DNA of 64,000 nucleotides, from the NCBI GenBank assembly GCA_964402715.1, contig CAYODJ010000011.1:3610-67609 (forward strand). Direction: 5' to 3'. A program made the position numbers and the translations under genes. The stretch comes from CALXOD01 sp964402715. Its GTDB lineage: Bacteria > Verrucomicrobiota > Lentisphaeria > Victivallales > Victivallaceae. Below, one piece after another: positions 1-8,519 of this stretch. The notes below the pieces were generated by a model. The model did no database searches, had not been told where the DNA came from, and was given only the letters and a program-made list of their open reading frames with translations. Position 1 is the stretch's first letter. The number at the start of each line of letters is the position of its first letter.

Positions 1-1188
1 CGCCGGCTCCCCGGCCTCCGCCAGCTTCCGCATCTGCTCCAGCGACACCAGCAGACAGCGCGGAACGTGGAAGAACGTCTTCCACTTGCCGCCTTTGAGG
101 AGGTGCGTCGGCTCGCCGCGCCGGTTGAGATAGCCGAACCACTCGCCGTACTGGGGGTCGCGGAAATGCCCGAAGCTGTAGCGGTCCGTCTCCAGAAAAT
201 AGTTCAGAAACTTCTCATCTCCGGTCAGCCTGTAGGCGAAGAGGGAGGCGATGATCGCCTCGTTGTGCGGCCACCACAGCTTCATGTCGTGCTGCAGCTC
301 CAGATGCGGCTTTCCAAGCGCGTCCATGAAATAGAATATCCCGCCGTACTCGCGGTCGGTTCCGAACCTGAACAGTGCGTCCACGTAGTCCGCCGCACGG
401 CGGATCAGGCCGGAGTCGCCGTGCTTCTCGGCGTAGTTCATCATGAACCACATCGACTCCAGGCCGTGGCCGGGATTCACGAACCTTCCCTCGCACGTCT
501 CCAGATCGAAGCCGCCATCGGGACGGACGTTCTCGAAAATCACGCGCAGCTCCGGATGAAAGAACTTGTTCATCACCGCGTCTATCGCCCTCCGGCATTC
601 CCCGTCGTAGCGGTCGGTGCCGAGGCAGTCGGACATGACGCAGCCGAGATTCGCGAGGATCATGTACGAGCCGTGCGACAGGTAGCTGCCCTTGCCGGGA
701 AGATTCTTCTCGTAGACCCCTTTGGGATTGGGGATGCGGCGGATGTAGCTGGCCATGGCGGATTCCGCCTCGACCCGGTAACGATCGTCGCCGGTGGCGC
801 GGTACAGGGCGGCGGCGCCCATGGCGGCGAAACAGTCGGTGAAGATGCTGAAAGACCCCATCGCCGGCTCGCCGCGGCGGTTCAGCTCGAAGTAATAGCT
901 GCCGTCGGCCAGCCGGCCGTGCGCGGTCAGGAAGTCGTAGCCGTCGGCCGCGATCCGGAGCCAGTCCTCCCTGCCGGCGCCGTATCTGCTCCGGTACAGG
1001 GTCGCGAACATGTACACTATGCGCCACTGCATCCACATGTACTTGCTCGGATCGTACACCGAGCCGTCCCGATCGAGAAAGGTGAAGTAGCCGCCGTACT
1101 CCCGATCCACGCAGTGATTCTGCCAGAAAGGAATCACCGAATCCAGAAGTTCGCGCTCGTACCGCTCGATGACAGGCCGCCAGTCCAT
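1..1188 (-). CDS. AGE-family epimerase (N-acylglucosamine/cellobiose 2-epimerase-like), C-terminus cut by window
   Basis: The reading frame starts at an ATG at 1188 and runs without a stop to base 1, so 396 codons are visible. The family is usually 390-420 residues, so only the extreme C-terminus is missing. Family motifs are clear: GGYFTFLDRDG near the start, the KYMWMQWR segment, NPGHGLESMW with His241, LWWPHNE with His308 and FFHVPR with His374. These three histidines sit where the (alpha/alpha)6-barrel epimerases carry catalytic and binding histidines. Members interconvert N-acylglucosamine/N-acylmannosamine, glucose/mannose termini of disaccharides or related sugars. The exact substrate cannot be read from sequence. 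It is transcribed away from the FAH-fold gene. The uxuA and lacZ genes elsewhere in the window fit a carbohydrate-using lifestyle. The family call is firm; the substrate is open. Confidence 0.88.
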   Translation of the reverse strand, partial: MDWRPVIERYERELLDSVIPFWQNHCVDREYGGYFTFLDRDGSVYDPSKYMWMQWRIVYMFATLYRSRYGAGREDWLRIAADGYDFLTAHGRLADGSYYFELNRRGEPAMGSFSIFTDCFAAMGAAALYRATGDDRYRVEAESAMASYIRRIPNPKGVYEKNLPGKGSYLSHGSYMILANLGCVMSDCLGTDRYDGECRRAIDAVMNKFFHPELRVIFENVRPDGGFDLETCEGRFVNPGHGLESMWFMMNYAEKHGDSGLIRRAADYVDALFRFGTDREYGGIFYFMDALGKPHLELQHDMKLWWPHNEAIIASLFAYRLTGDEKFLNYFLETDRYSFGHFRDPQYGEWFGYLNRRGEPTHLLKGGKWKTFFHVPRCLLVSLEQMRKLAEAGEPA

Positions 1189-1263
1189 ACGTTCTTCTCC
1201 GTTTCATGCCGGAAAACCGTGCGCCGCCGGGAAAGCGCACGGCGCTCTTTTCCACCGGCAGTA

Positions 1264-1292
1264 ACATTACGCCATGTCGTCTTCTTTTGCAA
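1264..1292 (-). promoter_or_regulatory. Candidate sigma-70 promoter of the epimerase gene
   Basis: On the minus strand TTGCAA (1292-1287) is followed after 17 bases by TAATGT (1269-1264), about 75 bases before the epimerase ATG. The call rests on hexamer resemblance and spacing only. Confidence 0.4.
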
Positions 1293-1329
1293 ACGCGGAG
1301 AGCCGAAATCAAAGCGAAGATGTCGCGGA

Positions 1330-1357
1330 TTGCCAAAACCGCGGGGAATGCTATATT
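1330..1357 (+). promoter_or_regulatory. Candidate sigma-70 promoter of the FAH-fold/tsaC operon
   Basis: TTGCCA (1330-1335), a 16-base spacer and TATATT (1352-1357) give a good match in a GC-rich background. Transcription would start near 1364, leaving a leader of about 120 bases before the ATG at 1488. Confidence 0.45.
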
Positions 1358-1487
1358 TATGAACGTGATCGCTTTCGCGCAGGCGCGCCGGCATTCACGG
1401 GACGCGCGCCGAATCCCGGCGGCGGAAAGACGGAGGAGTCCGGCGCACGGCGTCCGGACAAAGCAGGAAAGGAACTGTTGAAAAAAA

Positions 1488-2285
1488 ATGGAAAAATACG
1501 TCCGCTTCAGAGACGCCTCCGGCGCAGTGCGCTTCGGCAGAGTGGAAGGAGACGAGGTGCAGCTGCTGGACGGCTCCATACTGGACGGCGCCGTCAGCCC
1601 CAGCGGCAGGAGCATGCGGCTGGCCGCGATCGACAGGTACCTCACGCCGGTGCCGGTTCCCAACGTGCTCGCAGTCGGCGCGAACTACGTCGACCACTGC
1701 AGGGAATGCGACGCGGAGCCTCCGGCCAACCCCCTGATCTTCATCAAGACCACCAACGCGCTCGCCGCGCACAACGACGCGATCCGTCTGCCGCGTCTCT
1801 ACCCGAACGCCGTGGATTACGAGGCGGAGCTGGCGATCGTCATCGGAAAGACCGCAAGCTACGTCAACGAGGACGAGGCGATGGACTACGTGCTGGGATT
1901 CACCTGCGCGAACGATGTCTCGGCAAGGGACGTGCAGCTTAAAATCGACAGCCAGTGGGCGAGGGGCAAGTCTTTCGACACCTTCGCGCCGATAGGACCG
2001 TTCCTGGTGACCGGAATCACCGATCCCGAACGGCTGCACGTAAAAATGTTCCTCAACGGACGGCTGATGCAGGATCAGCCGGTCTCCGACATGATCTTCA
2101 GCATCAGACGCATCATCTCCCATCTGTCCAAAGGCATCACTCTCATGCCCGGCACGGTCATCCTGACCGGCACGCCGTCCGGGGTGGGCATGGCCCAGGA
2201 TCCGCCGCGCTATCTGAAACCCGGCGACGTCACCGAGGTGGTCATCGACGAGATCGGCACGCTGCGCAACACAGTGGAGAAATGA
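1488..2285 (+). CDS. Fumarylacetoacetate hydrolase (FAH) family protein
   Basis: This 265-residue protein has the FAH C-terminal fold found in acylpyruvate hydrolases, 5-oxopent-3-ene-tricarboxylate decarboxylases and oxaloacetate tautomerases/decarboxylases. The metal-binding signature is visible as Glu112 and Glu114 in DYEAE and Asp143 in ANDVSARD. These are followed by the conserved GKSFD (Lys161) and TGTPSGVG (228-234). The N-terminal ~60 residues form the short accessory region usual for this subfamily. The stop overlaps the ATG of the next gene (ATGA), so the two are translationally coupled. No aromatic-degradation genes are nearby, so a housekeeping hydrolase or oxaloacetate tautomerase role is at least as likely as catabolism of homoprotocatechuate or tyrosine. 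Confidence 0.87.
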   Translation: MEKYVRFRDASGAVRFGRVEGDEVQLLDGSILDGAVSPSGRSMRLAAIDRYLTPVPVPNVLAVGANYVDHCRECDAEPPANPLIFIKTTNALAAHNDAIRLPRLYPNAVDYEAELAIVIGKTASYVNEDEAMDYVLGFTCANDVSARDVQLKIDSQWARGKSFDTFAPIGPFLVTGITDPERLHVKMFLNGRLMQDQPVSDMIFSIRRIISHLSKGITLMPGTVILTGTPSGVGMAQDPPRYLKPGDVTEVVIDEIGTLRNTVEK

Positions 2286-2896
2286 GCGTCCCGAACCGGA
2301 CGTCCGCGCCGCGGACAATCTCCCTGCTGACTGATTTCGACGCCGCGCTGGAGGAGAGCGCGGCGGCTCTTCGCCGGGCCGGCGCTGTGATTCTGACACC
2401 GACCGAGACGGTCTACGGCCTCGTCTGCAACGCCGCGGACGCCGCCGCCAGAGATCGCATCTACCGCCTCAAACGCCGCGACGCGGCCAAGCCGCTGACG
2501 CTTTTCACCGACGACTGGCGCCGGCTGGGGGGGCTGCGCATGGAGGGTCTGCCGGCCGCTCTGGCGGAAAGATTCTGCCCCGGCCCGATCACCATCGTCG
2601 CCGCGAAAACCGATGGCGGAACCGAGGGATTCCGCATCCCCGATCACCCTTTCATGCTGAAACTGCTGCGCATTCTCGGCTTCCCGCTGGCCTCGACCAG
2701 CGCCAATCTCTCCGGCGGAATCAACGCGACGACCGCCGCAGAGGCGGCGGCTCAGCTGTGCGGCGACCCGGATCTGATCGTCGACGGCGGCGCCGTCGCC
2801 CCGGGAGCGCTGGCCTCCACGGTCGTGGACGCCACAGGCGCCGTCCCCAGGATTCTGCGGCAGGGAGTCCTGATCATCCCCGGCGCGGCACGCTGA
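2282..2896 (+). CDS. tsaC: YrdC/Sua5-domain protein, probable threonylcarbamoyl-AMP synthase
   Basis: The protein is 204 residues from the ATG at 2282, which overlaps the stop of the FAH-fold gene. It is a single YrdC domain. Signature segments are TETVYGL (41-47), KRRDAAKPL (around 64-72), the FCPGPITIV strand (98-106) and STSANLSG (138-145). These line the ATP/threonine/bicarbonate pocket that makes threonylcarbamoyl-AMP for the t6A modification of ANN-decoding tRNAs. It lacks the extra C-terminal Sua5 domain, so TsaC is the closer name. A non-tRNA YciO-type paralogue cannot be excluded because no second copy is available for comparison. The gene ends 77 bases from the convergent rpsU stop. 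Confidence 0.85.
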   Translation: MSVPNRTSAPRTISLLTDFDAALEESAAALRRAGAVILTPTETVYGLVCNAADAAARDRIYRLKRRDAAKPLTLFTDDWRRLGGLRMEGLPAALAERFCPGPITIVAAKTDGGTEGFRIPDHPFMLKLLRILGFPLASTSANLSGGINATTAAEAAAQLCGDPDLIVDGGAVAPGALASTVVDATGAVPRILRQGVLIIPGAAR

Positions 2897-2914
2897 TCCC
2901 GGGAAAAAGGGCGC

Positions 2915-2945
2915 AAAAAAGCCGGGGACTTCCATATTCCCCGGC
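2915..2945 (-). terminator. Rho-independent terminator of rpsU
   Basis: GCCGGGGA (2921-2928) pairs with TCCCCGGC (2938-2945). Read on the minus strand the hairpin is followed by six T residues (complement of 2915-2920), immediately downstream of the rpsU stop. It may also slow transcripts from tsaC. Confidence 0.8.
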
Positions 2946-2973
2946 TGTTCCGGCCGACACGGCTCCGCGTCGC

Positions 2974-3141
2974 TCAGTGACGGTGCATCTTGGCCTCCCT
3001 GCGCCTGACTTCGCTCGGCTTCTCGTAATGCCGACGGTTGCGGAGCTCCTTGAGCGTGCCCTCCTTGTCCAGCTTCTTCTTCAGCCGGCGCAGCGCGCGC
3101 TCGATGACCTCGCCTTTCTTCACGCGAACTTCGGTATCCAT
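2974..3141 (-). CDS. rpsU: 30S ribosomal protein S21
   Basis: This is a 55-residue, strongly basic protein. The sequence opens MDTEVRVKKGEVIERALRRL and contains the RNRRHYEKPSE block typical of S21, the small-subunit protein that helps anti-Shine-Dalgarno pairing. The ATG at 3141 is preceded by an excellent AAAGGAGGTGAG ribosome site. The gene lies directly downstream of the sigma-factor gene on the same strand and ends at a strong terminator. In many bacteria rpsU, dnaG and rpoD form one operon. Here rpsU stays next to the sigma gene, while dnaG sits about 6 kb away. Confidence 0.95.
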   Translation of the reverse strand: MDTEVRVKKGEVIERALRRLKKKLDKEGTLKELRNRRHYEKPSEVRRREAKMHRH

Positions 3142-3223
3142 GACTGTTCTCACCTCCTTTGCAGCTGATGAATCACTGACTGTCGCCGCCCCGCGCGGTC
3201 CGACGAACCCGCCACGGATCGGA

Positions 3224-4414
3224 TCAATCCGCCGCGAAACCGGCCTCGTCGGCCAGCATCGCCTTCAATTTGGACAGCGCCTGATTCTGTATCTGTCTGA
3301 CGCGCTCCCTGGTTCTGCCGATTTCCTGGCTCACCTCCTCAAGCGTCAGCGGGCGGCCGCCGCGCAGACCGAAGCGCATCTCAAGTATTTTGCGTTCCCG
3401 TTCCTCGAGCTTCCCCAGCAGGTCCATCAGACGGTACACCGACTCCGCGTCGCCGAGAATCTGATCCGGTGTCGTGGCGTGCCGGTCGGGTATGATGTCC
3501 TGGAACTCTCCGTCCTCGCCCTGCTGAATCGGATCATGGAGCGAGAAAGTGCGCAGATCCGCCAGACGCAGCCCGGCCACGGTGCGTTCCGAGAAATCAA
3601 GATGCCTGGCTATCTCAGCGTCCGTGGGATCGCGGCCGAGCTCCTCGGTCAGCTTCATGCGCACCGACTTGATCTTGTTGATCTTGCCGGCGGACTGAAC
3701 CGGAATGCGGATCGTGCGGCTCTGATTGGCCAGCGCGCGCCGCATGGACTGTTTGATCCACCACGCGGCGTAGGAACTGAACTTCGCGCCCTTGGCCGGA
3801 TCGAACTTCTCCACCGCGCGCATCAGTCCGATGTTCCCCTCGGAGATGAGATCCAGAAGCGGCAGCCCCAGTCCCTTGAAATCATGGGCTATCTTCACCA
3901 CCAGGCGCAGATTCGCCTTGATGAGCGTGGCCCTCGCCTCCTCGTGGCGATCCTCGTTGTCGCCGTGAATGGCTTCGGCCAGATCCGCCTCCTCCTTCTT
4001 CGAAATCAGCGAGATCTGCGCGATCTCGGTCATGTACACCTTCATGGTGTCGTTCTTCGAGCCCGACGTCACCCGGGACTCCAGGGCGTTGCGCCTGGCC
4101 GAGTCCTTTTCACTCTTGGTCTGCGGATGCTCCGGGGTGGACACCACGGCGGCCTTGCGGTGCGCCTTCTCCGCCTTCTCCGCGTCCTGCACGGGAGCAG
4201 CGGTTCCGCGTCCGCTCCGCTGCCGACTCTCCGGAGACGCGGATTCCTTGACCCGGTCCGCGGCCGCGGACGCCTTACTCTTCGCCGGCGGCGCGGAGAC
4301 GGTGCCGGCCTCGGATCCGGCGCCGGCAGGGGACGGAGACGGCGCCTTTCTGACCTTTCCCGCACTCTTCGTTCTGGAAGCCGCCTTCTTCTCCGCCATG
4401 TCCGCATGCTCCAT
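3224..4414 (-). CDS. Sigma-70 family RNA polymerase sigma factor (group 1/2) with long N-terminal tail
   Basis: The protein is 396 residues from the ATG at 4414, which has GGAGA eight bases upstream; an upstream GTG at 4444 is less convincing. The first ~115 residues are a low-complexity Ala/Lys/Ser/Pro-rich tail. Then come region 1.2 (~122-155), region 2 (~160-230, with KIAHD, FDPAKGAKFSSYAAWWIKQS and the promoter-melting aromatics), region 3 (~240-310) and region 4 (~325-390) with an LTLEEVSQEIGRTRERVRQI helix-turn-helix. Region 2.1 reads GLGLPLLDLISEGN rather than the textbook RGLQFLDLIQEGN. Region 1.1 is absent. It could be the housekeeping factor of this lineage or an RpoS-like group 2 factor. 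It is cotranscribed with rpsU and divergent from mfd. Confidence 0.9.
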   Translation of the reverse strand: MEHADMAEKKAASRTKSAGKVRKAPSPSPAGAGSEAGTVSAPPAKSKASAAADRVKESASPESRQRSGRGTAAPVQDAEKAEKAHRKAAVVSTPEHPQTKSEKDSARRNALESRVTSGSKNDTMKVYMTEIAQISLISKKEEADLAEAIHGDNEDRHEEARATLIKANLRLVVKIAHDFKGLGLPLLDLISEGNIGLMRAVEKFDPAKGAKFSSYAAWWIKQSMRRALANQSRTIRIPVQSAGKINKIKSVRMKLTEELGRDPTDAEIARHLDFSERTVAGLRLADLRTFSLHDPIQQGEDGEFQDIIPDRHATTPDQILGDAESVYRLMDLLGKLEERERKILEMRFGLRGGRPLTLEEVSQEIGRTRERVRQIQNQALSKLKAMLADEAGFAAD

Positions 4415-4566
4415 AAAATAGTCTCCGCCCGGGCGGCCACGCACGGCCGGGAACTTTCCCGGATCGCATGCCGCCGCTGTAAAACGCGCCGAAACAGGTG
4501 TAGATTAACGTCCGGCGCCGGAGACGCTTAAAAAATCTGAGCACAACACTCCAAAAAACAAACCTC

Positions 4567-4594
4567 AATATAAGCGTAAATTCAAACAAATCAA
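4567..4594 (-). promoter_or_regulatory. Candidate promoter of the sigma factor-rpsU operon
   Basis: On the minus strand TTGATT (4594-4589), a 16-base spacer and TATATT (4572-4567) lie in a locally AT-rich patch. The leader to the ATG at 4414 would be about 145 bases and includes the palindrome TCCGGCGCCGGA. Confidence 0.45.
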
Positions 4595-4605
4595 GAGCTT
4601 TTCGG

Positions 4606-7600
4606 TTGGAAAACTGGAAAAAAAAAGTTCTGGAATATCTCCGCGGTCCGGCTCCGGAATCCGTCGCCGGACTGGACGCGGCGGCGGCGGCGCCGCCGCT
4701 GCTCCGGGAGGCGCTCGCCCGCAGGGGACGCAGTCTGCTGGTGATCGCTCCCGATCTACCGACCGCGGAACACCTCGCCGCCGAAACGGACGCTCTGAAC
4801 GCCGAACTCGGCTGCGGACTGTCGATCCGCCACATGCCGGAGACGGTGCGCGGCCGAATGATCGTCTCCGGCGGGGAAAGCCGCCGTGCGCGGATGCTCG
4901 CGGAATCGCTGGAATCCCCTCCCGACATCATCGTCGGCAGCGTCCACGCGCTGCTGGCCCCGGTTCCGCCGCCTGAACAGACTTCGCGCGCGTCCTTCAC
5001 CCTGCGCGTCGGGGAACGGTGTCCGATGCGTGATCTGCTGGCCAGGCTGACCGAGCTTGACTACGACGACGAGCTGGAGGTTTCCGTTCCGGGAGAATTC
5101 TCACGGCGCGGAGGGATCGTCGACGTGTTCTCCCCGGCGCATCCGAATCCGTGCCGTCTGGAGTTCTTCGGCGACGACATCGACTCCATGCGGCTGTTCT
5201 CGACGGAGACGCAGCGATCCGCCGGCGTGATCGACTCGTACCGCGTCATCGCGCCGCACCCGTCCAGCGACGCGCTGAGGCAGACGGAGAACCGCTGCGA
5301 CTTCTTCGACTACTGGCGTCCGGAATCCTGCCGCGTCGTGCTGATGCATCCGGCGGAATGCGGAGAGCGGCTGGAGAGGTACGGGAACGGACAGGAGACG
5401 GTTCGGCGGCTTCTTGACGTCCGCGAGCGCGCGGAGAGCAACGGCAACCTGACGGTCTTCTTTTCCGCCGCCGGGGACTCCGGCGTCCGCGCCGCAGTCC
5501 CCGCCGGATGTGCGCCGCCGCTTGAGAACCTGAGCGGAGAACTGCCGCAGGAACTGCGGTTCGGCGCCCTGGAGCCGATGCGCAAGCTGCTGTTCGTACA
5601 GCTGCGGCAGTGGCTCGAGGACGGCTACAGCGTCTGCATAGCCGCTCCTGACGCGGAGAAGCTCGAACGCCTGACCCAGTGGTGCGAATCCCGCGGTCTG
5701 CGCCATCGGGAGCTGCGGCTGATCCGCGCGGACATAGGCTGCGGATATCTCCTGCGGCAGCAGAAACTGGTGATTCTCACCGAGCAGGAACTGTTCACGG
5801 CCAACGTCTTCCGCCGCCAGGAGGCCGCGCCGGATCATCAGCTTCGGACGGACGCGACCGGGCCGGATTCCGCGCATGGCGATCCTCCGGGATCGGATCC
5901 AGGCGAACGGCGGATCATGACCGAACTGAACGAAGGCGACTACGCGGTGCATCTGCTGCACGGAGTCTGCATCTTCCGCGGCATCGTCGAAACGGACAAG
6001 CAGGGCGTCGCCAGGGAAGCCATGAAGCTGGAGTTCAGGGACGGCGCACTGCTGTACGTGCCGCTGAATCAGGCGGATCAGGTCAGCCGCTATCTCGGCG
6101 CGCCGGGCAAGGTGCGGCTGCACCAACTCGGAGGCAGCCGGTGGAGCAGCGAAAAGAAAGCCGCGGGAAAAGCCGTGCGCGCCTATGCCGCGGACATGCT
6201 CCGCCTCCAGGCGGCCCGTGAGGCGTCGCCAGGCATCGCCTTCCCGGCCGACACGCTGGACAGCCGCCTGTTCGAGAGCGCCTTCCCGTACGCCGACACT
6301 CCGGACCAGAAGCGCTCCGCCGGGGAAATCAAGGCCGACATGGAGCGGCCGCGCCCGATGGATCGGCTGCTGTGCGGCGACGTGGGGTACGGCAAGACCG
6401 AGCTGGCGATGCGCGCCGCGTTCAAAGCCGTGTCCGCCGGTTTTCAGGTCGCGGTGCTGGCTCCGACAACCGTGCTGGCGCAGCAGCACTTCTTCTCGTT
6501 CAGGGAGCGCTTCGCCGAATCCGCCTTCGTCATCGAGCTCCTCAGCCGTTTTCAGACGCGTCAGGAGCAGGCATCGATTCTGGAAAGGCTACGCACCGGA
6601 GGCGTGGACATCGTCATCGGCACCCACCGCCTCTGCAACCGCATGGTGAAATTCAGGAATCTCGGGCTGATCGTCATCGACGAGGAACAGCGCTTCGGAG
6701 TCAAGCAGAAGGAGTCGCTGCGCAGGATGCGCACGGAGGTCGACGTCCTGACCATGTCCGCCACGCCGATTCCCAGGACGCTGTACCTGGCGATGGCGGG
6801 AGCGCGCGACCTGAGCACTCTGCAGACCGCGCCGAAATTCCGCCTGCCCGTCAAGACCATCGTCGCTCCGCAGGAGGACACCGTGGCGGCCGACGCGATC
6901 CGTTCGGAACTGCAGCGGGGCGGACAGGTCTATTATCTGCACAACCGCGTCAAGACAATCGGACGGCGCCGCGATCAGCTGGCGGCGCTCCTGCCCGACA
7001 TCCGGTTCGGAATCGCCCACGGACAGCTGCCGGAAGCGGAGCTGAGCCGTACGATGACCGCCTTCCTGGAGGGGGAAATCGACTGTCTGATCTGCAGCAC
7101 CATCGTCGAATCGGGGCTGGACATTCCCAACGCCAACACCATCATCATCGAGCGCGCTGACCGTTTCGGGCTGGCGCAGCTCTACCAGCTGCGCGGCCGA
7201 GTGGGCCGCCGCAGCCGCCAGTCATATGCCTACCTGCTGCTGCCCCCCGAACAGCTGATCTCCTCCGACGCGCGGAAGCGCATCGCGGCGATCCGCCGCT
7301 GCTCGCAGCTGGGAGCCGGCTTCCAGCTGGCGCTGAAAGACCTGGAAATCCGCGGCTCCGGCAACATCCTCGGGGCGGAACAGAGCGGACACCTGAACGT
7401 GATCGGATTCGACCTGTACTGCCGGCTGCTGAAATCCGAAGTCGCGTCCCTGCTCGGACGAAAATCCGATTTCCTGCCGACGGCGGAGGTGGCGATTGAC
7501 TTTCTGGTCTACGGCTTCCGCGCACCGGACGGTCTGCTCGCCGCAGGCATTCCGCCCGACTACATCCCGGGCACGGGGCAGCGTCTCGCCGCCTACCGGA

Positions 7601-7896
7601 GGCTGAGCGCAGCCGCAAGCGGGGAGGCTCTGGATGATTTCCGCACGGAACTGCAGGATCGCTACGGACGGCCGCCGGAGTCAGTGGAGAATCTGCTGAA
7701 ATGGCGTCAACTGAGCATTCTCGTCAGTCTGGCCGGTTACGATTCGCTGACGGTCGCCGACGGGAGAGTGATCCTGCAGAACAGCAGGGGAATCTACCGT
7801 GACCGCGGACTGGTTCCGACCGTCGACTCCTCCAGCCCTCCGGCTCTGCGTCTGGCGATGCTGCGCGATCTTCTGCGGCGGCTGCGCGGAGAATGA
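4606..7896 (+). CDS. mfd: Transcription-repair coupling factor Mfd
   Basis: This is a 1096-residue SF2 translocase; the E. coli protein has 1148. The N-terminal third is the UvrB-homology module that recruits UvrA. The CarD-like RNA polymerase-interaction domain begins near residue 438 (NEGDYAVHLLHG). The RecG-type motor carries Walker A GDVGYGKTE near residue 590 and the DEEQRFG motif near 691, followed by the SATPIPRT and QLRGRVGR motifs. The C-terminal regulatory domain 7 follows. Mfd removes polymerases stalled at lesions and hands the site to UvrAB; uvrB is also in this window. The start is a TTG at 4606 with only a weak AGAG upstream, chosen because no ATG or GTG lies in frame nearby and the following residues look family-like. 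Confidence 0.95.
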   Translation: MENWKKKVLEYLRGPAPESVAGLDAAAAAPPLLREALARRGRSLLVIAPDLPTAEHLAAETDALNAELGCGLSIRHMPETVRGRMIVSGGESRRARMLAESLESPPDIIVGSVHALLAPVPPPEQTSRASFTLRVGERCPMRDLLARLTELDYDDELEVSVPGEFSRRGGIVDVFSPAHPNPCRLEFFGDDIDSMRLFSTETQRSAGVIDSYRVIAPHPSSDALRQTENRCDFFDYWRPESCRVVLMHPAECGERLERYGNGQETVRRLLDVRERAESNGNLTVFFSAAGDSGVRAAVPAGCAPPLENLSGELPQELRFGALEPMRKLLFVQLRQWLEDGYSVCIAAPDAEKLERLTQWCESRGLRHRELRLIRADIGCGYLLRQQKLVILTEQELFTANVFRRQEAAPDHQLRTDATGPDSAHGDPPGSDPGERRIMTELNEGDYAVHLLHGVCIFRGIVETDKQGVAREAMKLEFRDGALLYVPLNQADQVSRYLGAPGKVRLHQLGGSRWSSEKKAAGKAVRAYAADMLRLQAAREASPGIAFPADTLDSRLFESAFPYADTPDQKRSAGEIKADMERPRPMDRLLCGDVGYGKTELAMRAAFKAVSAGFQVAVLAPTTVLAQQHFFSFRERFAESAFVIELLSRFQTRQEQASILERLRTGGVDIVIGTHRLCNRMVKFRNLGLIVIDEEQRFGVKQKESLRRMRTEVDVLTMSATPIPRTLYLAMAGARDLSTLQTAPKFRLPVKTIVAPQEDTVAADAIRSELQRGGQVYYLHNRVKTIGRRRDQLAALLPDIRFGIAHGQLPEAELSRTMTAFLEGEIDCLICSTIVESGLDIPNANTIIIERADRFGLAQLYQLRGRVGRRSRQSYAYLLLPPEQLISSDARKRIAAIRRCSQLGAGFQLALKDLEIRGSGNILGAEQSGHLNVIGFDLYCRLLKSEVASLLGRKSDFLPTAEVAIDFLVYGFRAPDGLLAAGIPPDYIPGTGQRLAAYRRLSAAASGEALDDFRTELQDRYGRPPESVENLLKWRQLSILVSLAGYDSLTVADGRVILQNSRGIYRDRGLVPTVDSSSPPALRLAMLRDLLRRLRGE

Positions 7897-8023
7897 CGCA
7901 TCCTCCTCCGGCCGCATGGCAGGTTCCCCGGCGGAAGTTCAAAATCTCCTCAGCGGCCGCCGGGCGGACGGGAATTTCCTCCCGCACGATTTCAACGTGA
8001 AAACGGGGTGTCGGACGACGTTC

Positions 8024-8047
8024 CGGGAAAAAATTCCGTTTTTTTTT
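8024..8047 (+). terminator. Possible weak terminator after mfd
   Basis: A short GGAA/TTCC hairpin (8026-8037) is followed by nine consecutive T residues (8039-8047). The T-tract is convincing; the stem is weak. Confidence 0.4.
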
Positions 8048-8067
8048 GAAAATTAGCTGTTCATGGC

Positions 8068-8095
8068 TTGTTATCTATTTCCGGCAAGCTATAAT
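8068..8095 (+). promoter_or_regulatory. Strong sigma-70 promoter of the 58-residue protein gene
   Basis: TTGTTA (8068-8073), a 16-base spacer and a perfect TATAAT (8090-8095). Transcription would begin near 8102, giving a ~34-base leader with AAGGA before the ATG at 8136. Confidence 0.7.
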
Positions 8096-8135
8096 TAACT
8101 TCAGTCCCTCCAATACAAACTTAAGGAAAACAGAC

Positions 8136-8312
8136 ATGAAGCATTTGTTCTACGATGTCAAAGCCAAGGCGAAAGTCAACACCGAAGTCACCAAGAAAGT
8201 CACGTACGGGGAAGGAACGCGCACGCGCTACGCGTTCAAGGGCAAAACGAAAGACGGACGCAACCTGACTTCTTTCGTCAGCAAGGAAACTTGGGACAAG
8301 GCCAAGGTTTAA
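8136..8312 (+). CDS. Small basic protein of unknown function (58 residues)
   Basis: The ATG at 8136 follows AAGGA with an 8-base gap. The product is Lys/Thr-rich and cysteine-free, opening MKHLFYDVKAKAKVNTEV and containing a YAFKGKTKDGR segment and a SKETWDKAKV tail. The layout of a K-x-K-A-K strand, a GR-rich turn and a final strand faintly recalls small zinc-ribbon proteins of the DUF5679 kind that have lost their cysteines, but this is only a visual impression. The gene is monocistronic, with a near-consensus promoter and a strong terminator, which suggests high expression like a ribosome- or nucleoid-associated protein. I do not recognise its function. Confidence 0.75.
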   Translation: MKHLFYDVKAKAKVNTEVTKKVTYGEGTRTRYAFKGKTKDGRNLTSFVSKETWDKAKV

Positions 8313-8340
8313 TCTGTCCTTTCTCCGTCGGTTTCATATG

Positions 8341-8380
8341 AAACAGCCCGGCCGTGTCCATGGCCGGGCTGTTTTTTCTT
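8341..8380 (+). terminator. Rho-independent terminator of the 58-residue protein gene
   Basis: A 13-bp perfect stem (8341-8353 with 8362-8374) with an 8-base loop runs into six T residues (8372-8377), 30 bases after the stop codon. Confidence 0.92.
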
Positions 8381-8490
8381 CGATGTCGCCGCATCCCCTC
8401 AGCATTGCGGCGCCGCAGAACATCGGAAGCGGCATCTCCGGCGCGTGCAGCGGACCGCGCCGATTGACGGAAAAACGCACCCGCAGCGGG

Positions 8491-8519
8491 TTGCAATGAG
8501 TGGAAAGACGAGGCATATT
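8491..8519 (+). promoter_or_regulatory. Candidate promoter of tRNA-Arg
   Basis: TTGCAA (8491-8496), a 17-base spacer and CATATT (8514-8519) lie about 100 bases before the tRNA. Confidence 0.4.

Larger units (their letters stand above)
1189..1487. other. Divergent intergenic region between the epimerase and FAH-fold genes
   Basis: About 300 bases separate two divergent starts. No credible coding sequence is seen. The stretch holds one sigma-70-like promoter candidate in each direction, listed separately. A purine-rich AGGAAAGG lies about 14 bases before the FAH-fold ATG, which is a long spacing for a ribosome binding site. Confidence 0.5.

Noticed and set aside
215..1663. Long minus-strand frame covering the epimerase in another phase
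   Set aside because: The epimerase frame (1188 to 1) has clear family motifs, whereas this one is Arg/Gly-rich shadow sequence.
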